DNA of 64,000 bases, taken from SAR86 cluster bacterium AG-313-D11 (lineage in GTDB: Bacteria; Pseudomonadota; Gammaproteobacteria; Magnimaribacterales; D2472). Shown one piece after another: positions 35,095 to 44,747 of the stretch. Numbering within the stretch: the stretch's first letter is position 1; the number at the start of each line of letters is the position of its first letter. Made by a program: the position numbers and the translations under genes. Location: the NCBI GenBank assembly GCA_003284215.1, contig QBVW01000001.1, forward strand, positions 62,001 through 126,000, written 5' to 3'. The notes under the pieces are model-generated. The model was not told where the DNA came from, did no database searches, and saw nothing but the letters and a program-made list of their open reading frames with translations.

Positions 35095-37377
35095 ATGAAT
35101 AAAAATCCTACTTCTATTAGCTTAAAGGAATACGCAGAGGAGTCTTACCTCAACTATTCAATGTATGTCATTTTAGATCGTGCCCTTCCTCATATCGGAG
35201 ATGGTATGAAGCCAGTGCAAAGAAGGATTCTCTATGCGATGAGTGAGTTGGGTTTAAATGCTGGTTCAAAATACAAAAAATCTGCTAGGACTGTTGGAGA
35301 TGTAATTGGTAAATTTCATCCTCATGGAGATAGCGCTGCATATGAGGCTATGGTGTTAATGGCCCAAAATTTTTCATTTAGATACCCACTTGTAGATGGG
35401 CAAGGGAATTGGGGCACTCAAGATGATCCTAAATCATTTGCTGCAATGCGCTATACCGAATCCAAACTTACAGGATTTGCTGATTTACTTCTTTCAGAGC
35501 TCAAATTAGGAACTGTTGATTGGCAGCCTAATTTTGATGGTTCGCTGCTTGAGCCAACAATCTTGCCTGCGAAGATACCAAGTATTCTGCTGAATGGAAC
35601 CACTGGTATTGCTGTTGGCATGGCAACTGATATCCCATCTCACAACATAAATGAGGTTTTAGATGCTTGTATACATGTGTTAGATAACTCAAAAGCGACA
35701 ACAAAAGACCTATTAAAATTTATCAAAGGCCCTGATTTTAGCAATCCAGCACCCATCATAGTTTCATCAGAAGAACTTGTTGAGATGTATGAGACTGGAA
35801 GAGGCGGATTCAAGATAAGAGCACACTGGGATACTGAGGGTAATGATATTGTTGTGCGAGCTTTGCCTCATCAAGCCTCTGGATCAAAAATTCTTGAGCA
35901 AATCGCAGATCAAATGCAAAAGAAAAAACTTCCTATGGTGGTTGATTTAAGAGATGAGGGAGATCATAAAGAGCCAGTTAGATTAGTAATTTCTTTAAAA
36001 TCAAATCGCATAGATGCATCTGAAGTAATGAACCACCTTTTTGCAACTACAGATTTACAGAAGAATTATCGATCTAATATGAATTTAATTAGTCTAAAAG
36101 GATCTCCAAGAGTATTCGCACTGAAAGATTTAATTGCAGAGTGGCTGAAGTTTAGACAGCAAACTGTAATGCGAAAATTGGAGCATAGATTAGATCAGGT
36201 CCACGATAGAATTCATATTTTAGAGGGCCTATTAATAGTTTATTTAGACTTAGATAAAGTGATCCACATAATTAGAAATAGTGATGATCCCAAAAAAGAG
36301 CTAATGAAAGTTTTTAAAATTTCAGAGATTCAGACAAATGCAATTTTAGAAATTCGCTTGAGACAACTAGCTAAGTTAGAGCAAATTAAGCTTGAGGAAG
36401 AAAAAACTTTACTTGAGGCTGAACGATCTGATCTTGAGAAGATTATCAAATCAAAAACTAGGCTAAAAACTTACATCAAAAATGAGCTTAAAGAAATTAA
36501 AGATAATTTTGGAGATGATAGAAATTCTCCAATTGAATCAGCTTCAGATGCTAAGGCGTTTTCTGAAGAGGAAGTGGTTACATCAGAAGCAGTCACAGTA
36601 ATCCTATCCAAGGCTGGTTGGATCAGATCAGCCAAAGGCCATGATATTAATCCAAGTAGTCTCACCTATAGGGGAGATGACAAGTTACAGCATTTCGCGC
36701 AAGGAAGGAATAATCAGACTACTGTTTTTTTTGACTCAGGCGGTAAAGCATTTTCATTGCCAGCACATTCTTTGCCATCTGCTAGAGGTATGGGAGAGCC
36801 ATTGACTGGAAGAGTTGTTGCTGAGTCAGGTGTTACATTTGAGGGCGTAGCAATTGGTTCTGATGAATCTCAGATCTTAATTTCAAATTCCGCTGGGTTT
36901 GGTTTTATTAGTTCATTATCTAATGCAATTTCAAATCAAAAAAAAGGCAAGCAATTTATGAAAACTCCAGAAGGAGCTAGCGTTATTTCTCCAATTGCAA
37001 TCAATGGAGATCATAAATTTGTTGCAGCAACTTTTTCCTCGCAGGATAATAAAGGGAAGGTAAGTAACAAAATGCTAATTTTTCCTATAGATGAACTTCC
37101 AGTTCTACCCAAAGGAAAAGGAAATAAACTCATCAGCATTTCAACCAAAGCCTTTAAAGAAAAATCAGAGTTTATGATGGATGTTTGTTGTTTAGCAGAA
37201 GATAGTAAGCTTCATATACATCATGAGGGGAAGACCGGTGGAAAAACGTGGTCTTTAAAAGAATTAGAAGAATATATTTCCTCAAGAGCAAAACGAGGAA
37301 GGGTATTGCCTACTGGTTATAATGGAAGGATTGTGCTCGAAGAGATTCCAAAATCTAGCGAAGTTGCTCCTGAATAG
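35095..37377 (+). CDS. parC: DNA topoisomerase IV subunit A (ParC)
   Basis: The 760-residue protein has the winged-helix/tower region [53 protein letters not shown] with Ser and Glu at the quinolone-determining positions, and the catalytic Tyr in [33 protein letters not shown] follows, then a coiled tower and a C-terminal beta-propeller-like domain shorter than in GyrA and lacking a GyrA box, as expected for ParC. It is translated directly after parE. Its 3' end overlaps the convergent aminotransferase gene by 23 bp. Confidence 0.95.
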   Translation: MNKNPTSISLKEYAEESYLNYSMYVILDRALPHIGDGMKPVQRRILYAMSELGLNAGSKYKKSARTVGDVIGKFHPHGDSAAYEAMVLMAQNFSFRYPLVDGQGNWGTQDDPKSFAAMRYTESKLTGFADLLLSELKLGTVDWQPNFDGSLLEPTILPAKIPSILLNGTTGIAVGMATDIPSHNINEVLDACIHVLDNSKATTKDLLKFIKGPDFSNPAPIIVSSEELVEMYETGRGGFKIRAHWDTEGNDIVVRALPHQASGSKILEQIADQMQKKKLPMVVDLRDEGDHKEPVRLVISLKSNRIDASEVMNHLFATTDLQKNYRSNMNLISLKGSPRVFALKDLIAEWLKFRQQTVMRKLEHRLDQVHDRIHILEGLLIVYLDLDKVIHIIRNSDDPKKELMKVFKISEIQTNAILEIRLRQLAKLEQIKLEEEKTLLEAERSDLEKIIKSKTRLKTYIKNELKEIKDNFGDDRNSPIESASDAKAFSEEEVVTSEAVTVILSKAGWIRSAKGHDINPSSLTYRGDDKLQHFAQGRNNQTTVFFDSGGKAFSLPAHSLPSARGMGEPLTGRVVAESGVTFEGVAIGSDESQILISNSAGFGFISSLSNAISNQKKGKQFMKTPEGASVISPIAINGDHKFVAATFSSQDNKGKVSNKMLIFPIDELPVLPKGKGNKLISISTKAFKEKSEFMMDVCCLAEDSKLHIHHEGKTGGKTWSLKELEEYISSRAKRGRVLPTGYNGRIVLEEIPKSSEVAPE

Positions 37378-38554
37378 CCTCTCTTAATATTTTTAGACCT
37401 TTCAGAATCATGTCATCTTCGATAATGAGGCTTGGTGCTATGCGAATGGTATTATTATTAGCTTTTAAAATCATTAGCCCTTTTGCATAGCATGCTTTCA
37501 TCATTGTATCTAAATTAAAGTTTTCAGTTACATTTAACTTGCATCCAATCCACAATCCGGAGCTTCTAATCGCATCAAAGCATTTAAACTCTTTGTTGAT
37601 TTCTTTCAGTTCGTTTAAAAATAATTTTTCTTTTTTCTTAACTCCATTAAGTAATGATTTCTTGGATAGCATGGTCATTACTTGCTCAGCAACAGCACAG
37701 GCCAATGGATTGCCTCCAAAGGTAGATCCATGAGAGCCAAGCTGCATGCATTCAGCAATTTCTGAAGATGTTAGTATTGCTCCAATAGGCATTCCTCCAC
37801 CTATACCTTTAGCGCAGCACATTATGTCGGGCTTAACACCAAACTGTTCATAAGCAAATAATGTTCCTGTTCTTCCAGCACCTGATTGCACTTCATCAAT
37901 TATTAACAATGCTTTATTTTGTTTGCATAATTTTTTAATTTTTTGAACAAATCCTTTTTTTGCTTTAATAATTCCTGCTTCTCCTTGAACAAGTTCAAGA
38001 ATTACAGCCGCAGTTTTCTTGGTAATAGCTTTTTCTAGATTTTTTTCTTCATTAAATGGGTGATGCTTGATTCCTTCTGGCATAGGACCAAAACCTTCAA
38101 TAAATCTATCTGATCCATTAAGAGCAATAGCCATCATTGTTCGACCATGAAAAGCATCAGAAAAGGAGACTATCTCATTCTTCTTTTTGCTGATATTTAG
38201 ATATGCATATTTTCGAGCAGTTTTTATTGCGCCTTCAACAGCTTCAGCGCCAGAGTTCGCAAAGAAAACTTTTTCAGCAAAAGTTTGTTTACAGAAAATT
38301 TTAGCTAATCTAAGTGCTGGCTCATTAGTTAGTAAATTCGATAGGTGCCAAATTTTCTTAGATTGATCTGCTAAGGCTTTATTAAGAATTGGATGGCAAT
38401 GCCCCAAACTAGAAACAGCAATTCCAGATGCAAAATCTATGTATTTTTTGTTTTGCTTATCCCAAACTAAAGATCCTTTTGCTTTGGAGGGAACGAACTC
38501 AGCCGGCTTGTATGTCGGCATCATGTAACGGTTGAAATCTGTTCTTGTGACCAT
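37355..38554 (-). CDS. class III aminotransferase, acetylornithine aminotransferase family (ArgD-like)
   Basis: The 399-residue PLP enzyme shows [128 protein letters not shown] (PLP Lys in CCAKGIG) and [17 protein letters not shown]. This is the ArgD/AstC/AptA branch that transfers amino groups of N-acetylornithine or related substrates; arginine synthesis is the default assumption, but no other arg genes adjoin. Its ATG lies 13 bp from the divergent DUF2244 start. Confidence 0.88.
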   Translation of the reverse strand: MVTRTDFNRYMMPTYKPAEFVPSKAKGSLVWDKQNKKYIDFASGIAVSSLGHCHPILNKALADQSKKIWHLSNLLTNEPALRLAKIFCKQTFAEKVFFANSGAEAVEGAIKTARKYAYLNISKKKNEIVSFSDAFHGRTMMAIALNGSDRFIEGFGPMPEGIKHHPFNEEKNLEKAITKKTAAVILELVQGEAGIIKAKKGFVQKIKKLCKQNKALLIIDEVQSGAGRTGTLFAYEQFGVKPDIMCCAKGIGGGMPIGAILTSSEIAECMQLGSHGSTFGGNPLACAVAEQVMTMLSKKSLLNGVKKKEKLFLNELKEINKEFKCFDAIRSSGLWIGCKLNVTENFNLDTMMKACYAKGLMILKANNNTIRIAPSLIIEDDMILKGLKILREAIQEQLR

Positions 38555-38567
38555 ATACCATTGTAAT

Positions 38568-39059
38568 ATGATTAGGATTCAAGAAACTACAGAAAATAAT
38601 TTTTTAATAGAAATTTCTCCTAATTATTCTTTAAGAGGATGGAGTCGAGTATTTTTTTTAGGAAGCATAGCTTTTATCTGCTTTGCTATCGGGTTCTTTT
38701 TTCTTTTTATGGGTGCTGCATTGATCCTACCCTTTGCCGGTTTAGAAGTGATCATTGTTTTAACTTGTTTTTATATTAGTTTTCGTTGGAGCCAGCAGAA
38801 AGAGATTATTTATATCTCGAATGAGAGGATTAAATTAGAGTCAGGGAGGCTAATCAAAGAAAAAAGCTGGGAAGAGTTTAGAAGCTTTGCTGTCCTTGAG
38901 ATAGAAATTGATCAGCACAACTCAAAACAATTTTGCTTTCAATCCAAAGGGAAGAGATTCTATTTTGGCTCATTTTTGAATGAAGAGGATAAGCTAATTC
39001 TTAAAAATGAATTGACAAGAATTATTAGTCACCTAAATGCGTTATCCCCAGGCCTTTAA
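38568..39059 (+). CDS. DUF2244 membrane protein
   Basis: The track starts at TTG 38532 inside the neighbouring gene; ATG 38568 gives 163 residues, MIRIQETTENNFLIEISPNYSLRGWSRVFFLGSI. The DUF2244 pattern is present: LIEISPNYSLR, two transmembrane helices (VFFLGSIAFICFAIGFFFLFMGAALILPFAGLEVIIVLTCFYISFRW), then a soluble tail with KLESGRLIKEKSWEEFRSFAVLEI and KGKRFYFGSFLNEEDK. The function is unknown; many members lie near cytochrome-oxidase genes. Its 3' end overlaps the convergent phosphofructokinase gene by 18 bp. Confidence 0.82.
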   Translation: MIRIQETTENNFLIEISPNYSLRGWSRVFFLGSIAFICFAIGFFFLFMGAALILPFAGLEVIIVLTCFYISFRWSQQKEIIYISNERIKLESGRLIKEKSWEEFRSFAVLEIEIDQHNSKQFCFQSKGKRFYFGSFLNEEDKLILKNELTRIISHLNALSPGL

Positions 39060-40283
39060 TTTTTTAGTTACCATTTCCATTTTGCCAGTCTGATAATTTA
39101 TATTTTTTATCTCATCAACCTTACCTTCGATGAGGGGTTGAAAATAACTTCGAGCTTTTTTTGTCATTCCAAAACCATCTTTTGTAATAAATCCAGCCGG
39201 AAGTTTTTTTTCAACATTTGCAATTTTTGTTAATGATGCAGAGACTACCTCCCACTTATATGGTTTTGAGCTTTTACGTTTTATTACTGGCATGACGCCA
39301 TTTTGTCCTCTTACAGCAAATTGCACCGCTTTTTTGCCAACCTCATAAGCCTGAGCTCTATCAACGCCTGATGAAAGATGACTAGCACTTCTTTGCAGAT
39401 AGTCGGCAACAGCCCAATGATTTTTTAATTTTAATTTATTGTTGATAAGGTCCGCCAACCGAGGTGCAACACCTCCAAGTTGACTATGACCAAATGCATC
39501 TTTTGAATCTGACTCAGCCAAAAACTTTCCTTTAGAATCCTTAATTCCCTCTGATGCAACGATCACACAAAATCCATTTTTTTTAACCGTATCTTTTACT
39601 TTTGATAAGAATTTTTTTTGATTAAAACTAACCTCAGGAAGCAAAATTATATGAGGTGCGCCTGGATGACTTTCTTGCGCCAAGCAGCTTGATCCCGCGA
39701 TCCAGCCAGCATGTCTTCCCATAACCTCAAGGATAAAAACTTTTGTAGAACTTTCATGCATTGATTCCACATCAAGCGCAGCTTCAATGGTAGAGGTAAC
39801 TACATATTTTGCGACTGACCCAAATCCGGGACAGCAGTCAGTAACAGCAAGATCATTATCTACAGTCTTAGGGATTGCTATACATTGCAGAGGGTAGTTA
39901 AGTTTATTGCTTATCTGAGATATCTTTAAAGCAGTGTCAGCAGAATCATTTCCACCATTATAAAAAAAGTAACCTATATCATGAGCTTTAAAAACATCAA
40001 TTAATCTTTTGTATTCTTTCAAATTCTCTTCTATGCTTTTTAATTTATATCTGCATGAACCAAAAACTCCACCTGGCCGATATTTCAAGCTCTCAATAAA
40101 TTTTTTTGATTCTTTGGAGGTATCTATTAACTCCTCACGTAAAGCTCCCAAGATTCCATTTTTACCCGCATAAACCTTTCCAATCTTCGCAGATTTCTTT
40201 GCTTCTAATATTACCGCGCACGCAGATGCATTGATGACAGATGTAACGCCACCAGATTGAGCGTAAAAAGCATTTTTTTTCAT
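39042..40283 (-). CDS. pyrophosphate-type phosphofructokinase
   Basis: The 413-residue protein has the PFK fold: FYAQSGGVTSVINAS, FYNGGNDSADTALKIS (Asp in place of the ATP-enzyme Gly), PKTVDNDLAVTDCCPGFGSVAKYVV (Lys-Thr-Val-Asp-Asn-Asp, the PPi-specific version), EVMGRHAGWIAGSS and GVAPRLADLIN. The GGNDS and PKTVDND combination marks PPi-dependent enzymes, which interconvert fructose-6-P and fructose-1,6-bisphosphate reversibly with PPi. A single reversible PPi-PFK can serve glycolysis and gluconeogenesis, saving ATP. It is divergent from mpl over a 60-bp spacer with a palindrome. Confidence 0.88.
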   Translation of the reverse strand: MKKNAFYAQSGGVTSVINASACAVILEAKKSAKIGKVYAGKNGILGALREELIDTSKESKKFIESLKYRPGGVFGSCRYKLKSIEENLKEYKRLIDVFKAHDIGYFFYNGGNDSADTALKISQISNKLNYPLQCIAIPKTVDNDLAVTDCCPGFGSVAKYVVTSTIEAALDVESMHESSTKVFILEVMGRHAGWIAGSSCLAQESHPGAPHIILLPEVSFNQKKFLSKVKDTVKKNGFCVIVASEGIKDSKGKFLAESDSKDAFGHSQLGGVAPRLADLINNKLKLKNHWAVADYLQRSASHLSSGVDRAQAYEVGKKAVQFAVRGQNGVMPVIKRKSSKPYKWEVVSASLTKIANVEKKLPAGFITKDGFGMTKKARSYFQPLIEGKVDEIKNINYQTGKMEMVTKKLKAWG

Positions 40284-40312
40284 TGGTTTATAAATTAATT
40301 AATTTGGTCTAT

Positions 40313-40328
40313 GGTAACAAATGTTACC
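40313..40328. promoter_or_regulatory. palindrome in the PFK-mpl divergent spacer
   Basis: GGTAACAAATGTTACC has perfect 7-bp arms around AA. It lies 30 bp before the phosphofructokinase start and 15 bp before the mpl start. The half-site TGTTACC also occurs, but with the opposite arm order, in the E. coli GntR operator ATGTTACCGGTAACAT. A sugar-responsive regulator is possible, not shown. Confidence 0.5.
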
Positions 40329-40343
40329 GACAAATATTTAAAA

Positions 40344-41645
40344 ATGAAAATTCATATATTAGGCATTTGTGGCACTTTTATGGGTGGGCTTGCGCAAATT
40401 CTTGTAGAAAAAGGTCACATAGTCTCAGGAAGCGATAAACAATTTTATTCACCAATGTCTGATCAGTTAGATTCTTTGGGCGTAGAAATGATAGAAGGCT
40501 ATGAAGAGTCTTCTTTGCCTGCTGCAGATCTTTATGTAATAGGTAATGCATTAAGTAGGGGCAATCCATGTGTTGAGTATATTTTAAATTCAAAGCTTGA
40601 ATATACTTCTGGCCCTAAAATGTTAGGTGAAATGATTCGTGATCGAACAGTTATCGCTGTCTCAGGAACGCATGGAAAAACTTCAACATCATTTTTGATC
40701 TGTGAAATTTTTCAAGCTCAGGGTATGGATATTGGATACTTGGTTGGGGGTGTGAGCGATTCATTTAAAAATTCTGCACGCTTAGGCACTTCAGAAGTTT
40801 TTGTTATTGAAGCTGATGAATATGATTCAGCATTTTTTGATAAGCGCTCAAAATTTATTCATTATCATCCAGATACTTTCATTATAAATAATATCGAATT
40901 TGACCATGCTGACATATTTGGTGATTTATCAGATATCTTAAAACAATTTCATCATGCAATAAGAACAGTTCCTGCAAATGGAAATATACTTTTTCATGAC
41001 AGCGATGAAAATATCGTAAGCCTTATTGAGATGGGTTGTTGGTCAAACACACATAAACTTGGTGGAGAAGATAATATAAAGCTTTCAGTAGATGAGGGAA
41101 TTATTTATTTTAAGGATCAAAGGTTTGATGTGAGTGATCTCCCAATGCATGGTCAGCACAATTTCAATAATGTAGTAATGGCTATGTATGCATCTTTTCT
41201 TCATGGAATTGACCCACAGGAATCTTTTTTAGCACTTAAAAATTCGAAGGGAGTTAAGAGAAGATTCGAAACAGTACTTAAGCATAATGACAAAATAGTC
41301 ATTGATGATTTTGCGCATCATCCCACAGCAATCTCTCTTACAGTTCAAGCAGCCATCAATCATTTTTCCTCTCAAAAAATAGCGGGTATTATAGAGCTAG
41401 CATCGAATACGATGTCTCAAGGGCACCATGGAGCCGAATTGTATGATAGCGCCTCCGGTTTAGAGCAAGTCTATTGGTTAAATTTATCCAGCAAAAAAAA
41501 TAAAAACTTTGAGTACGATTCCATAAATTCTTTATTGGAAGACTTAAAAAGGGATATAGATAATATTGATGTTATATTAATAATGAGCAACAAAGATAGT
41601 AAAAAAATATCGGAGCCAATTATTGACCTCATCAAAAGCAAATAA
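40344..41645 (+). CDS. mpl: murein tripeptide ligase Mpl
   Basis: The ATG at 40344 gives MKIHILGICGTFMGGLAQILVEKGH, exactly the Mpl N-terminus; the track start at 40311 adds 11 residues lying over a palindrome. The 433-residue product has VIAVSGTHGKTSTSFLICEIF (ATP loop), EADEYDSAFFDKRSKFIHYHPDTFIINNIEFDHADIFGDL and DDFAHHPTAISLTVQAA, the Mur ligase signature. Mpl reattaches recycled L-Ala-gamma-D-Glu-meso-Dap to UDP-MurNAc. It is about 433 aa, normal. Its 3' end overlaps the Lon-N-like gene by 23 bp. Confidence 0.93.
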   Translation: MKIHILGICGTFMGGLAQILVEKGHIVSGSDKQFYSPMSDQLDSLGVEMIEGYEESSLPAADLYVIGNALSRGNPCVEYILNSKLEYTSGPKMLGEMIRDRTVIAVSGTHGKTSTSFLICEIFQAQGMDIGYLVGGVSDSFKNSARLGTSEVFVIEADEYDSAFFDKRSKFIHYHPDTFIINNIEFDHADIFGDLSDILKQFHHAIRTVPANGNILFHDSDENIVSLIEMGCWSNTHKLGGEDNIKLSVDEGIIYFKDQRFDVSDLPMHGQHNFNNVVMAMYASFLHGIDPQESFLALKNSKGVKRRFETVLKHNDKIVIDDFAHHPTAISLTVQAAINHFSSQKIAGIIELASNTMSQGHHGAELYDSASGLEQVYWLNLSSKKNKNFEYDSINSLLEDLKRDIDNIDVILIMSNKDSKKISEPIIDLIKSK

Positions 41646-42222
41646 ACTTCCAGTCTTCCCTTTGGGATTAGTTGTTTTGCCTGGAACTATACAAACTCTC
41701 CAAATCTTTGAACCTAGATACCTTGCCATGGTAAAGAATTGCATGAGCACTAATACCGGCTTTGTCATTACTTTAAGTAAAAATAATCAATCCGGTGAGA
41801 GTTTTATGTCTCAGGGAACCTTTGTTGAAATTATTGATTTCAATCAATTGCCTAATGGGTTGCTAGGAATCACTGTAAAAGGATCTCAGAAAGTATCTAT
41901 AAAATCTGTTGAGCAAATTGAATCAGGGCTGCATTATGCTTCCATTTCTCCAATTGCCGAGCCAGCGGTTGATGATCAGGCTGTATTAGCTCAATTTCCT
42001 GAGCTCATAAATGTTCTTAGTCAGCTCAAAGAACATCCACAAGTCAAATCTTTGCCTTTAGAGATTGATCTGCTATCAGCTGAATCTGTAAGTTATCAAT
42101 TAGCAGGCCTAATTCCAATTACAACCACTCAAAAGCAAGCTTTACTAGAAGCATTTGATGCAACTCAGCGAATGAATATTCTAGAAAAACTAGTCAATAA
42201 AATTTCAGAAAATTCCACTTAA
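41623..42222 (+). CDS. Lon N-terminal-domain protein (LON substrate-binding family)
   Basis: The 199-residue protein is a stand-alone LAN/Lon-N domain: KLPVFPLGLVVLPGTIQTLQIFEPRYLAMVKNCM, GTFVEIIDFNQLPNGLLGITVKGSQKVSI, then a helical bundle LAGLIPITTTQKQALLEAFDATQRMNILEKLV. It lacks ATPase and protease domains. The only start that leaves the conserved LPVFPLG intact is a TTG at 41623, 23 bp inside the end of mpl. Such free Lon-N proteins are common but their role is unclear. The convergent quinone-reductase-like gene overlaps its stop by 4 bp. Confidence 0.82.
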   Translation: MTSSKANKLPVFPLGLVVLPGTIQTLQIFEPRYLAMVKNCMSTNTGFVITLSKNNQSGESFMSQGTFVEIIDFNQLPNGLLGITVKGSQKVSIKSVEQIESGLHYASISPIAEPAVDDQAVLAQFPELINVLSQLKEHPQVKSLPLEIDLLSAESVSYQLAGLIPITTTQKQALLEAFDATQRMNILEKLVNKISENST

Positions 42223-43226
42223 ATTTTTAATAACTGCTTACCTTTATTTTCTCCAGTAAAGAGTCTATTCAAAGTTTGAGGGCAATTTTCAATACCCTCT
42301 TGAATATCTTCCCTATGTTGGAGTTTACCCTCCATAACCCAGGTAGCGATTTCTTCAAGAGCTTGATGCGATCGTGGAAGATAATCTAGGACTAAAAATC
42401 CTTGCATTGTTGCTCTCTTGATGATTAAAGAAAATAAGTTATTTGGTCCATCAGGTGGCCTAGTTGCATCATAGCCAGATGAAATTCCACCACACAAAAG
42501 TACCCGAGCATTTATGTTGATCAAATTAAGAACCGTTTCTAAAATCTCGCCGCCAACATTATCAAAATATATATCGATTCCATTTTTTGCAATTTTTGGT
42601 AATTCTTCTTGAACATTTAAATTTTTATAATCAATAACATCATCCACACCAACTTCTTTGAGCCAATCACACTTCTCCTTGCCACCTGCTATCCCTATCA
42701 CATGACATCCCTTAAGTTTAGCAATCTGAACCACCACTGATCCTGTTGCGCCTGCAGCTCCTGAAACTAAAACAGTTTCGCCTGGTTTCGGATCACCGAG
42801 CTCTATTAAGCCATAGTAAGCGGTGATGCCGGTTGTGCCCATAACATTTAACATCGTTGGTATAGGAAGAAGATCGGGAACGACTCTAAACCTATCATCA
42901 GCCTCGGGTTTTGTTACACAATGAGTTTGCCAACCCACAAAACCAAATGTTAAATCACCAACTTTGTAATCTGAATTATTAGATTCTAGAACTCTTCCCA
43001 TGCCACCTGACCGAACAACTTCACCTATCTGAACGGGTGGAAGATATCCAGGCACATCATTCAACCAGCCTCTTTGTGTTGGATCAAATGACAGATACAT
43101 ATTTTCAAGCAGAATTTCACCCTCCTTAATTTCGGGAAGGGTTTCTGTAACAAGCTCAAAATCTGAGTCTTTGACTAATCCACTTGGTCTTTCTTTTAAA
43201 ATCCATTTTTGATTTTTAATCCCCAT
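42219..43226 (-). CDS. NADPH-dependent oxidoreductase, CurA-like MDR family
   Basis: The 335-residue enzyme has the zinc-independent medium-chain dehydrogenase plan: MYLSFDPTQRGWLNDVPGYLPPVQIGEVVRSGGMGRVLES, GTTGITAYYGLIELGDPKPGETVLVSGAAGATGSVVVQIAKLKGCHVIGIAGG, ENCPQTLNRLFTGENKGKQLLKI. This matches leukotriene B4 12-hydroxydehydrogenase/CurA-type enzymes that reduce enones. No metal-binding Cys set is present. A Shine-Dalgarno (GGAGAG) lies before ATG 43226. The physiological substrate is not known. Confidence 0.9.
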   Translation of the reverse strand: MGIKNQKWILKERPSGLVKDSDFELVTETLPEIKEGEILLENMYLSFDPTQRGWLNDVPGYLPPVQIGEVVRSGGMGRVLESNNSDYKVGDLTFGFVGWQTHCVTKPEADDRFRVVPDLLPIPTMLNVMGTTGITAYYGLIELGDPKPGETVLVSGAAGATGSVVVQIAKLKGCHVIGIAGGKEKCDWLKEVGVDDVIDYKNLNVQEELPKIAKNGIDIYFDNVGGEILETVLNLININARVLLCGGISSGYDATRPPDGPNNLFSLIIKRATMQGFLVLDYLPRSHQALEEIATWVMEGKLQHREDIQEGIENCPQTLNRLFTGENKGKQLLKI

Positions 43227-43350
43227 ATTCTCTCCTACATTAATTTTTCAGATCTTATCTTTTAAACACCTATATTACATTCATTAGAACTATACAACTT
43301 AGAGCATGCTACCAGTCAAGAAATAAAATTTAAAAAACTTCATTTTATTG

Positions 43351-43785
43351 TTAAGTAGTTTTTCTTTTGAGCGGTGGCTTATTAGCTTTTATTCTTATCC
43401 AATTTAAAGCTCTAAAAATAGAGGGCTTGCCAACAAGCTTTTGCTCTAATCTATATTTTCCTGGATAGTTTATTAATAACAATCCAGTTACTATTGTGAG
43501 AAGGCCTTGGCCTGGTAATACTAGCATCAACAAACCTCCAATAATCAGAAAGAGTCCGATTATATTTTTCCCAAATATTACTGCTAATCTCAGCATCGGT
43601 TTTTGCTTTCGCCATTTCGTCGGTTTTCGTTTAGATTCCAGGAAATAATCCTCTGGCATGTTTGCTACAAACCAACTAATACCCAAAATACTCAGTAAAA
43701 AAATAAAAATAGAAGATATCCCTAAACCTACTAGTATTTCAGGGTGATCAGAAAACCACTGGATAAAAGAATTTATAAAATTCAT
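43351..43785 (-). CDS. PGPGW-family membrane protein
   Basis: The 144-residue protein has an N-terminal helix (EILVGLGISSIFIFLLSILGISWFV) and a second helical pair with LRLAVIFGKNIIGLFLIIGGLLMLVLPGQGLLTIVTGLLLINYPGKYRLEQKLVGKP, the LPGQG...NYPGK pattern of the putative transmembrane PGPGW family. No function is established. It stands alone between a convergent-side oxidoreductase and the divergent rsfS operon. Confidence 0.75.
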   Translation of the reverse strand: MNFINSFIQWFSDHPEILVGLGISSIFIFLLSILGISWFVANMPEDYFLESKRKPTKWRKQKPMLRLAVIFGKNIIGLFLIIGGLLMLVLPGQGLLTIVTGLLLINYPGKYRLEQKLVGKPSIFRALNWIRIKANKPPLKRKTT

Positions 43786-43944
43786 AGATCTATCTTAATC
43801 AAAAGATTGATTGAAAGAGTATATAAATTAGAAATATTTAATAGATTTATTCTTTTAAGTTAGATATTCTGATTATTAAGCTTGGACGTAACATTAAAAA
43901 TATTTCAAACAATTTCAAAATGCATCATAAGGTGAATAATCGCT

Positions 43945-44283
43945 ATGAAAACTAATGATTTAAAAACAATCTGTTTCGAAGCACTTGATGATTTAAAAGC
44001 TCAAAATATTCTTGTTTTAGATATTCGGGATATTTCAGGTTTTGCCGATTGGTTCATAATAGCTACTGCATCTTCCTCAAGAAATGCAAAAGCTATTTCT
44101 AACAAATTAATTGAATCACTTAAACTGCAAAAACATAACTTTGTTGGAGTTGAGGGTCAGGATGACTCAGAATGGATCTTGGTCGATTGTGGAGATGTCG
44201 TTGTGAATATAATGCAACAAGAGACTCGTGAATTTTATGATTTAGAAAGTTTATGGGGTGAAAAGACTCTTGTTTCTGCATAA
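43945..44283 (+). CDS. rsfS: ribosome silencing factor RsfS
   Basis: The 112-residue product shows the RsfS/YbeB core: ALDDLKAQNILVLDIRDISGFADWFIIATASSSRNAKAISNKLIESLK, GVEGQDDSEWILVDCGDVVVNIMQQETREFYDLESLWG. RsfS binds ribosomal protein uL14 and blocks 30S-50S joining in starvation. Its stop overlaps the rlmH ATG (TAATG). AAGGTG lies about 10 bases before the ATG. It heads the cell-wall elongation operon, as in other gammaproteobacteria. Confidence 0.95.
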   Translation: MKTNDLKTICFEALDDLKAQNILVLDIRDISGFADWFIIATASSSRNAKAISNKLIESLKLQKHNFVGVEGQDDSEWILVDCGDVVVNIMQQETREFYDLESLWGEKTLVSA

Positions 44284-44747
44284 TGAAATGCAAAGTTATT
44301 AGCATTAGCCACAAGCCATCTGATTGGGAGAAACAGGCACTAAATTTTTACACCAAACAGTTACCCAATCACTTTCAAGTTTCTAATGTTGAGGTGAAGC
44401 CTTTTTCTTCTAAATCTATGGATAAGGACTCTATATTAGAGGCCGAAGGTTTAGAGATATTAAAATATGTTGATCAAGATGCACATGTGATTTTATGGGA
44501 TAGGCAAGGTAAAAAAATTAATAGCCTTGATTTCGCAAGTCTTTTGCAGAATCACCTTGATCAAGGGAGAGATATTAATTTTATCATAGGCGGCGCTCAT
44601 GGAGCCTCCAAGAAATTATTGAAAAATTCGAAATTAATTTTATCTGCTTCTGAATTAACTTTTCCTCATAGGCTTTTTAAAATATTTTTAATGGAACAAA
44701 TTTATAGAGCGAGCACAATTCATAAAAACCATCCATATCATAAATAA
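44283..44747 (+). CDS. rlmH: 23S rRNA pseudouridine1915 N3-methyltransferase RlmH
   Basis: The 154-residue SPOUT methyltransferase has MKCKVISISHKPSDWEKQALNFYTKQLP, VILWDRQGKKINSLDFASLL, NFIIGGAHGASKKLLKNSKLILSASELTFPHRLFKIFLMEQIYRASTIHKNHPYHK, matching RlmH including the C-terminal HPYHK. It methylates pseudouridine 1915 in 23S rRNA. It overlaps rsfS and mrdA by one base each (TAATG), indicating translational coupling. Confidence 0.96.
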   Translation: MKCKVISISHKPSDWEKQALNFYTKQLPNHFQVSNVEVKPFSSKSMDKDSILEAEGLEILKYVDQDAHVILWDRQGKKINSLDFASLLQNHLDQGRDINFIIGGAHGASKKLLKNSKLILSASELTFPHRLFKIFLMEQIYRASTIHKNHPYHK

